From assembly GCF_901709675.1 (NCBI RefSeq), contig NC_051095.1:22295456-22359455 (forward strand): a DNA stretch of 64,000 nt. Reading direction: 5' to 3'. A program made the position numbers and the translations under genes. Origin of the DNA: Syngnathus acus. Taxonomy: Eukaryota; Chordata; Actinopteri; Syngnathiformes; Syngnathidae. Below, piece by piece: positions 58,101-64,000 of this stretch. Numbering within the stretch: the first letter of the stretch is position 1; each line of letters starts with the position of its first letter. The notes beneath the pieces are model-generated. The model had not been told where the DNA came from, did not search any database, and saw only the letters and a program-made list of their open reading frames with translations.

Positions 58101-58773
58101 CATTTTTGACTATCATACCAGTGTTATGTTTTATGCCACTTTTAAGAACTTGCTGTGAGTAAACGTTATTTCATCCCTTTGGTCAGCTCTAAATAAATGC
58201 CAAGTGATGATGATGATAATCATTGTTATTATTATTATCTTAGATTTTGGAGGGGGTTGTACAACCGATTTGACCGAGGGATGCATCCTCGTCAATCTGT
58301 AGAGGATTACCTGCGGGCCATTCGAGAGGAAAATGAACAGTTAGAGGAGCTGCTCGTCACGCACAAACAGGTAAAATATTTAAAACAGTCAACATAGTCG
58401 TTGTCTTGTAAGTTTTAATACTAAAGAGGTCTTATATGATTAATAGAAAATTTCTAAACTGGAGGAGAAGCAGATGAGCAATCGTAGCCCGAAAGCAGCC
58501 ACCTTTGATAAAAGCCCCACAGCCTGGGTTTTTGGTAATGATCTCGGCCTGGCAAACACCCCTCAAGACTACACGTCAGGCCTCCTGACCAGCAGCCCCT
58601 GTCAGCTGAAGACACCACACAGCGCCCTCCTGACCCTCTCACCCCAAGACTTAAACAAAACATACGACTGCAGCAACGGCAGTGATGTGGAGTCTGGGAT
58701 AGCGGACCTGAGCTGCCGTTCACCTTTTAGTGAGGAGAGTACCAGAGATCAAGATTCTGACGATGATGCCTAA
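49190..58773 (+). CDS. mtmr7: Myotubularin-related protein 7, 645 aa
   Basis: Exons: 49190-49213, 49462-49584, 49701-49863, 50690-50847, 50934-51062, 52127-52261, 52519-52651, 54991-55100, 55412-55537, 57447-57496, 57571-57771, 57865-57996, 58244-58370, 58447-58773. All are GT-AG and phase-consistent; 1935 nt plus TAA. Human MTMR7 is 660 aa. It opens MEHIRLPK like the human protein. A PH-GRAM domain (residues about 1-110) precedes the myotubularin phosphatase domain (about 120-500). The catalytic loop is HCSDGWDRT with Cys338 and Arg344. A short coiled coil at 540-575 and a Ser-rich acidic tail (CRSPFSEES, then DQDSDDDA) follow. Family role: dephosphorylates PtdIns3P and Ins(1,3)P2, partnered by MTMR9 through the coiled coil. 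The active-site residues are intact. Transcribed toward cnot7. Confidence 0.97.
50017..50036. mobile_element. Fragment of a TTGGTGACCCCTG hAT terminus
   Basis: CTTGGTGACCCCTGGCC is the reverse of the terminus seen at 24524. No partner end is nearby in this mtmr7 intron. Confidence 0.4.
51166..51518. mobile_element. Non-autonomous hAT element, 353 bp
   Basis: Termini are CAGTGGTTCTTAACCTTGG and GACACGGTTAAGAACCACTG, with an exact 8-bp duplication TACTAGTG at 51158-51165 and 51519-51526. The interior repeats GGTTCGGTGA/GGGGTTCGGTG. It lies 103 bp downstream of mtmr7 exon 50934-51062. Confidence 0.92.
53090..53940. other. mtmr7 intron with a short imperfect duplication
   Basis: This is mostly unique DNA. 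A block reading TTTTTAGTTT, then CCTCCCACAAGATTT and AAATATTTA, occurs at 53616-53655 and again at 53684-53724. No exon was recognised. Confidence 0.5.
53945..54713. mobile_element. hAT-type element invaded by a SINE
   Basis: The left part reads CAAGGGTCTCAAACTCAATT and the right part CCGCGACTTTGAGACCCCTG, an inverted terminal pair of the fish family that carries GGGCCACA/GCGGGCC subterminal motifs (for example at 54322 and 54690). I see no convincing 8-bp duplication, so one end may be rearranged. A tRNA-derived SINE sits inside at 54373-54680. Confidence 0.65.
54373..54680 (-). mobile_element. tRNA-derived SINE
   Basis: On the minus strand it starts with CAGTGGCCTAGTGGTAGAGT, containing an RNA polymerase III A box (TGGCCTAGTGG), and has a B box GGTTCAAACCCC at about 54616-54627. 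The body CATACCAAAGACTATAAAAA, then CTTGGCACTCAGCATTAAGG, matches a SINE family common in fish. It ends near AGTTAAAGTTAAAGTCCC. No long terminal poly(A) is present. Confidence 0.8.
55412..55537 (+). CDS. mtmr7: mtmr7 catalytic exon
   Basis: It codes [20 protein letters not shown] and then [22 protein letters not shown]. The C-x5-R signature marks an active rather than dead myotubularin. The donor GTACAG at 55538 is weak but is the one that preserves phase 0 with exon 57447. Read-through would run 54 nt to a stop. Confidence 0.97.
55540..57440. other. mtmr7 intron, probably old repeat
   Basis: This is the largest late mtmr7 intron. It has a (GT)n microsatellite at 56123-56145 and a terminal-looking GTTTGTGGACACCCCTGC at 57396. 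The open frame at 57040-57336 has no motif I recognise. Nothing else could be supported. Confidence 0.4.
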
Positions 58774-59890
58774 ACAAATGTAGCATGTCGTGGAAGTTCT
58801 ACAAGCAGTAGCCACAGGACCAATTTGTTTTGCATTTGATGTGGTGGAGGCTCCTTGTTGCCACATAAACTAGTTCAACGCCATTTGCTGTAGTTCACAT
58901 TTAACTTAGACACAATGAAGAGTTAAATTGCCTCTTGTCTTGGGGCAAATTAAACCATTGTGTAGACAGTTTCAAGTAGTCAAGTGCATCATCTGCCTCA
59001 CGGGCCAGTTTGTCGGGCCCATTATCCACTCCAAAAAACATTATTACCCCCGAGTGATCTACTTGAACAGTGCAAGTACTGCTCTTTGATAACGGTCTTC
59101 CATAGTTTGATGTATCAAAGATTTAGCAGCTAAACACACACAAAAATACACAAACTAACCAAATAAGATAGTCCTAGTCCGTCGCAACAAATGGGAAGCT
59201 TGACATCATCAATGGAAGAACATATTGAATTAGGGAGTTTTGTCTGAACAAATAAACATTTGAATAACAGTCCAATGAGAGCAAGATTCCCAAATGATGC
59301 AAGGTATACATACTGGTTGTCAGGTGGAAATTTTTGTCTCAACCAGAGCACTTGGTCTTAAGAAATTGACATTCAATGTGGGAGCCGGTAAAAGAAGGCA
59401 CTGTCCTAAGACAAATGATTATGAATGAATACGGCTACAGTAAGATAATCATGCTGCAGCTACTGTAAACATCAACAAATTTCATTTTTATGACCTGACC
59501 ACAGTGATGATCGATGGAGCCGTTGGACCATTGACAGCATGTCCCAGAGTTAGTGGGACAGTCCCGAGGTCATACTTGTGTCTGTAAATTAGGTGTTTTA
59601 CTGTACTGTACAATCCTGCCAGTGAAAAATACAGCTTGCAAATGTATTTTTGTACTTTATTTTTAATTTTGCTGTGCATGCATGTCATCTATTATAAAAA
59701 GTGAAAATGTATTTGAACGAGCTGAAATATTTTTGATTATGGATTTATGTATTCATGTGGAATGTGAGCCCATGTTGGTTGTACTGTATTATTACATTCA
59801 GAAGTTTTGTTATTTGTTTTTTATGTGAAATTAAATAAGGTATTGCTTTTCCCTGCACTTTCCCAATAAAGTCCCTTTTATTAAATTTAC
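58774..59890 (+). terminator. mtmr7: mtmr7 3' UTR and polyadenylation signal
   Basis: Non-coding sequence follows the stop at 58771-58773. AATAAA at 59865-59870, followed by GTCCCTTTTATT, is the best poly(A) signal, giving a 3' UTR of about 1.1 kb. Confidence 0.65.
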
Positions 59891-60308
59891 TACGTAATTC
59901 TAAATAACAAACTGTGCCATCTACCCTTAAATTGTTTCAAAATGGAAAGACCCTACTGATTTAAAGACTTAATTGGGTGCTGTGACCCAAATACAGAACA
60001 TTTGAGCGTGACTACTTGAATACACTGTATAACTTCAAATAGAATGCCAATTATAAATTTAGAGAGTTAGTGGTGGAGTAGTTGGAATAGATCAGGGAAA
60101 TGATGTGAAATGTTTCCTTAAAATACATTATAGATTACAGTACTCACTTATTTAATTGTCAGATTTACAAAATGTAATTTCTGTTTGGGTTAAGCATTCA
60201 GTCAAAACATTATTAGCAGTAGACACTTTTATTTTTACAATAATATATGGTAATATGGTTAAAAATGAATGAATGGTAAGCAATTTACTGTCAATAATGG
60301 CTAGTGCA

Positions 60309-60842
60309 GCGGTCTCCAACCTGTGGCTTGGGAGCCACGTGTGGTTCTCTGATTCGTCTGCTGTGGCTCTCTGACTTTGGAAAACGGAGTATTTTATTTC
60401 AATGTAAATTACAGTAGTTGGTTGGTTTTCTAAATGCAATTCGACATATGAAGATTATGGTGCTATGTTTTTTAGCTACTGTACATTTGAACCATAAATC
60501 CAAGAAAAGAGCTGTTTCCGAAGAAAACAAACGTAAACGATGAACAAACACTGTCTACACAGCCTCACAGGTGATCGCTTGCAATCATGTGTTACGTTGG
60601 AGACAACTTACAGCCCTGACGTGCTGAGGTTCAGGAGCAAAAATCACATTAGGTAAACAAAACATTTTTGGGTAGCTGCAGGTGGATAATTTAAGTTTAG
60701 CTATAATTTTATGAATAAGAGCAGGATTAAAATTTTATTTATATGCAGTGTTAGCCTCACTTCAGATGTCAAAAGGGTTTTGTGGCTCCCAGTGTTATTT
60801 TGTTCCTGTGGGAGAAAATGTCAAATGTTGTTGACCTGTGGT
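60309..60842. mobile_element. hAT-type repeat between mtmr7 and cnot7
   Basis: The left end is CAGCGGTCTCCAACCTGTGG, followed by CTTGGGAGCCACGTGTGGTT. The right part has GTTTTGTGGCTCCCAGTGTT and ends near GTTGTTGACCTGTG. This inverted arrangement is typical of a common fish element. No 8-bp duplication is convincing. Confidence 0.6.
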
Positions 60843-61249
60843 CACGAGTTCTAAAACTATCAAACCAGCAATGGAACACTGATTTTCTAGGAATGGTGCT
60901 GAAGCAATAATTTGAAAATGTAAACAATGGCAGGGACTTTGAGAAATTAAGTGTTATGTATTTATATGTATCTGCATCTACCTAATTATTGTGAGAAGTG
61001 ATTAACATGATCAGCATCTTAACGTAAATGACTATAACGTACAGTAGAAACACTACTAAAAGAAATTTGAGCGAATTTATTAAATCAAAAGTGTGTGTCA
61101 AACTGGTAGCCCTTCACATTAATCTGCATGTACCCAAGAAGGGTTTTAATTTTAGTTTTTATGTATGACTAACTTATTTAACTATTTAATGTGTTTGATG
61201 GATGAAATACCCATTATCATACATTTCGGTGAAATTACTCTATTTTATT

Positions 61250-61509
61250 ATTTCTTTTCACGACACTGCGGAACAGGGTATTCTTAGTGAGCAGCATACG
61301 CACGTGGCGTGATGGTTTACGTCATGACGTCACGTTGGAGGTTAGCTATGATGGCAGCCGCAGGTTGACATCAATTCAATGCTGACTTGTAAGCTATTAA
61401 AACAAAAGTTAGAGAGGAAATCCACTGCACAGTAACCAAGGTGAATTTAAAGAGGTTGAGCTAGCACACGCTTGAAACACACACACACAAGCGTGCGTTT
61501 TGGGGAAGG
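61250..61509 (+). promoter_or_regulatory. cnot7: cnot7 promoter and probable non-coding exon 1
   Basis: The region is CpG-richer than its surroundings. A full palindromic CRE-like TGACGTCA is at 61325-61332 within ATGACGTCACG. A strong donor GGAAGG-GTAAGT at 61510 would end a 5' UTR exon and splice to the acceptor at 61984-61985. Assignment is by position and motifs only. Confidence 0.5.
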
Positions 61510-61992
61510 GTAAGTTAACGAAGCTTCAGTGAGTCCAAGTGGCACCCGAGTGTGTGCGTGTGTCCTGCTCTAACTTCACTTCTCACGTCAACGCACGCTC
61601 TTGCCGATTCCGTGGGACAAGTGTGAACAAGAAATCCTCGTGGAAATGAAATGCACACTGGGAACCAATCTGCCTTGCACGCGTTAGCAGTGTGCTAGCT
61701 GCCCGGTAGCCCAAAGTACTGCTTGCGAGCTAATGTTAACAGTCAGCTAACAAAGCGACAGTGGCACCCCACAATGTTTGCTTAACTTGTTAATTGAATT
61801 CAGAAAGTCAGCAGGAGTACCCGACGCCCACTGTCAATAGTCAGAGCATTATTTGTTTTTACAGTCATTGCGTATGTTGATACCCATGCCATCATTTGGC
61901 TTGGCACCTGCTCTATGTACAACCACTACAAGTCGCTTTTTTATTTTTTTTAACAACTGTTTATTTGTCTGTTTGCATGTTGCAGTGGCACT

Positions 61993-64000
61993 ATGCCCGC
62001 AGCTACTGTGGATCACAGCCAAAGAATATGTGAGGTATGGGCCAACAACCTGGAGGAAGAGCTGAAGAGAATTAGACATGTCATTCGAAAATACAACTAT
62101 ATCGCCATGGTGAGTGAGTGACATGTTGAGGTACTATATATCTTGAAACGACTGTACTTTTAGGCATGGCGGTTTCCCATTTTGGTACCAAGTTTGTACT
62201 CCACAGGACACCGAGTTTCCGGGCGTAGTAGCCAGACCGATAGGAGAATTCCGAAGCAATGCTGATTATCAGTACCAGTTAATGCGCTGCAATGTGGATT
62301 TGCTCAAGATAATCCAGCTGGGCCTCACCTTTATGAACGAACAAGGCGAATATCCTCCGGGGACATCGACGTGGCAGTTCAATTTTAAGTTTAACCTCAC
62401 GTAAGATGACTCAACTGTCTCTCTAACACTTGTCATGGCATTTCAATACAGTGAAATGCTTGATTGCTTTACACGTGAATTGTATCTTCCATTAGCAAAC
62501 GGGCAATTAGCTGCACACAGGTAGAACTGTGTGATGTAATGGGATGTCAGCATTCTAAAATTAGAAATCGAATCATCCCTGAAATCTACATGCTTCCCCG
62601 TCTCCTATTTAGAGAGGATATGTACGCGCAGGACTCTATCGAGCTCCTGACAACTGCAGGCATTCAGTTTAAGAAGCTCGAGGACGACGGCATCGAGTCG
62701 TTGTATTTTGCTGAGCTGATGATGACTTCAGGAGTAGTACTGTGTGACGGAATTAAGTGGCTGTCATTTCACAGGTATCCTCTCACATCTTTTATCCGTT
62801 TTCTGTTATTTTGAGTGGGGCAGGCTCTCACAACATTTATTTTTTTGTATTTTTTTAATATATATTATTAACCTTAAAAAAAAATTAGTATTGTGCAGAA
62901 TAATGGTCCCCGGGATCCGTGTAGAAGGAGTTCTGCGATTAACACCTTTGAAAATGCATTTTGCCACTTGCTTTCGTCTGAAAATGAAATCACATGTACT
63001 CAGGCTCAGAAAATAACCAATCACGGCTCAACTTGCGAACGTCACATGAGCCGTGGTTGGTTATTAACTGTTTACTGCTGAAAATGGCTAGATTATAATA
63101 ATTATGTGACCAGCTATATAGTGTCTTGATATGTATTTTTATACATATCTAGATCTATAAATAACATAAATACATGAATTCTAACTCCAGAATATTTTAT
63201 CAATTGAATTATACCTTCCCTAAATCAATAGGCAATGCCATCACATCCATTTGAAGAAAATTTAACAACTTGCAATAACCCAACGATAAGGAATAATACA
63301 ATATTCCTTGTCTTTATTCATAAAACTTTCTTCGCAGTATACAGAAATGATAAAGTCGAGGTTTCTACAAATAAATCAAACTCATTGCAAGATCCACAGA
63401 TCCTTTGCACTATGAACATTTTTCCTATCACAAAAAAATATATGTATACCTTTTTTTTTTTTTCATGCAACAAAATACGCAAACTCAACATACTCTTAGC
63501 TAATTAAATACATGTCTGTGCGATATGCGTATTGCATAGGGCTGGTATTGCAATATCCATATTTCTTTCGATATGTTGTGCAGCCCTCTTCTCGACCATA
63601 TTCAATTGGTCCAGATGCTTGTGTTGAAGCGACAGCGATTCTGTGCCCTTAATGACGTGCGACTGTGTTACAGTGGCTACGACTTTGGATACCTAATCAA
63701 GGTTCTCTCCAACGCCAAACTGCCTGAGGAAGAGATTGATTTTTTTGAGCTTGTTCGCTTGTACTTCCCAGTCATTTATGATGTCAAATACCTCATGAAG
63801 AGCTGCAAAATTCTTAAGGTATGAAACATTGTTGAACTCTGTCATCATTAGGATTATTTGGTTTTGTTGCGGGATGTGGCTGGTGGCATGATTGTCAGGT
63901 GTCGTATGTATGTATTCAGGGTGGACTGCAGGAAGTAGCTGAGCAGCTGGAGCTCGAGAGGATCGGACCACAGCATCAAGCGGGCTCTGACTCTTTACTT
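61993..64000 (+). CDS. cnot7: CCR4-NOT complex subunit 7 (CAF1 deadenylase), 5' part
   Basis: Coding exons: 61993-62109, 62207-62400, 62613-62774, 63674-63818, then 63920 to the window edge; 233 codons are visible and the end is outside. It opens [17 protein letters not shown] and is nearly identical to human CNOT7 (285 aa). It is a DEDD-type 3'-5' exoribonuclease that shortens poly(A) tails within CCR4-NOT, in the cytoplasm and P-bodies. All catalytic residues are visible at the expected numbers: Asp40 and Glu42 (DTEFPG), Asp161 (SGYDFGYL), His225 and Asp230 (QHQAGSD). The cnot8 paralogue is the alternative, but [10 protein letters not shown] and the mtmr7 neighbour favour cnot7. Confidence 0.97.
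62880..63095. repeat. Third copy of the 25187-type repeat, in a cnot7 intron
   Basis: CATTTTGCCACTTGCTTTCG, then GAAAATGAAATCACATG, and AACCAATCACGGCTCAACT match the core of the copies at 25187 and 26612. The ends are degraded. Confidence 0.6.
63096..63660. other. cnot7 intron
   Basis: AT-rich intronic DNA with a poly-T tract at 63452-63463. No further feature was recognised before the acceptor at 63673. Confidence 0.5.

Noticed and set aside
1-64000. CRISPR arrays, tRNA or rRNA genes, prokaryotic operons
   Set aside because: Tandem repeats present are MITE arrays, microsatellites or coding repeats without CRISPR-like spacing. The only tRNA-like sequence is the SINE at 54373-54680. Split genes with GT-AG introns show a vertebrate genome.

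Overview
The window is intron-rich vertebrate nuclear DNA, most likely from a ray-finned (teleost, probably percomorph) fish. All five genes recognised are vertebrate orthologues. Introns are often only about 75-500 bp except where transposons have landed. The repeats are typical of fish: many non-autonomous hAT copies with 8-bp target duplications, TA-target MITEs and a tRNA-derived SINE. The species cannot be named from sequence alone.

Gene layout: mtus1 (+, coding 2858-23725, first exon(s) probably left of the window), pdgfrl (-, 30722-25536), slc7a2 (-, 41659-32670), mtmr7 (+, 49190-58773) and cnot7 (+, from 61993 and running off the right edge). This is the human 8p22 block MTUS1-PDGFRL-SLC7A2-MTMR7-CNOT7 with relative orientations kept. 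VPS37A, which lies between MTMR7 and CNOT7 in human, is not seen here. Exons were joined by hand using GT/AG sites and phase. The joined reading frames are open and close on exact codon counts: mtus1 1440 aa, pdgfrl 366 aa, slc7a2 (2B form) 646 aa, mtmr7 645 aa.

The five genes are neighbours by ancestry rather than members of one pathway: a microtubule-associated coiled-coil protein, a secreted Ig-domain protein, a cationic amino-acid transporter, a phosphoinositide 3-phosphatase and the CCR4-NOT deadenylase. slc7a2 keeps both members of its mutually exclusive exon pair (CAT-2B-type 38600-38739 and CAT-2A-type 38252-38388). The large mtus1 exon carries three tandem 381-bp (127-codon) units, the first two differing at a single silent base.

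The rest is introns and intergenic DNA full of transposons. The most unusual is 5877-8598, in a mtus1 intron. There a TA-target MITE carrying a 251-bp tandem array has been invaded, in inverted orientation, by a second copy of its own family (7190-8298). The result is a near-palindrome with arms of about 1.1 kb. Seven hAT-type elements keep perfect 8-bp target duplications. Two contain BED-finger or GTF2IRD2-like transposase remnants, or parts of them. No CRISPR, operon, bacterial or viral features are present.
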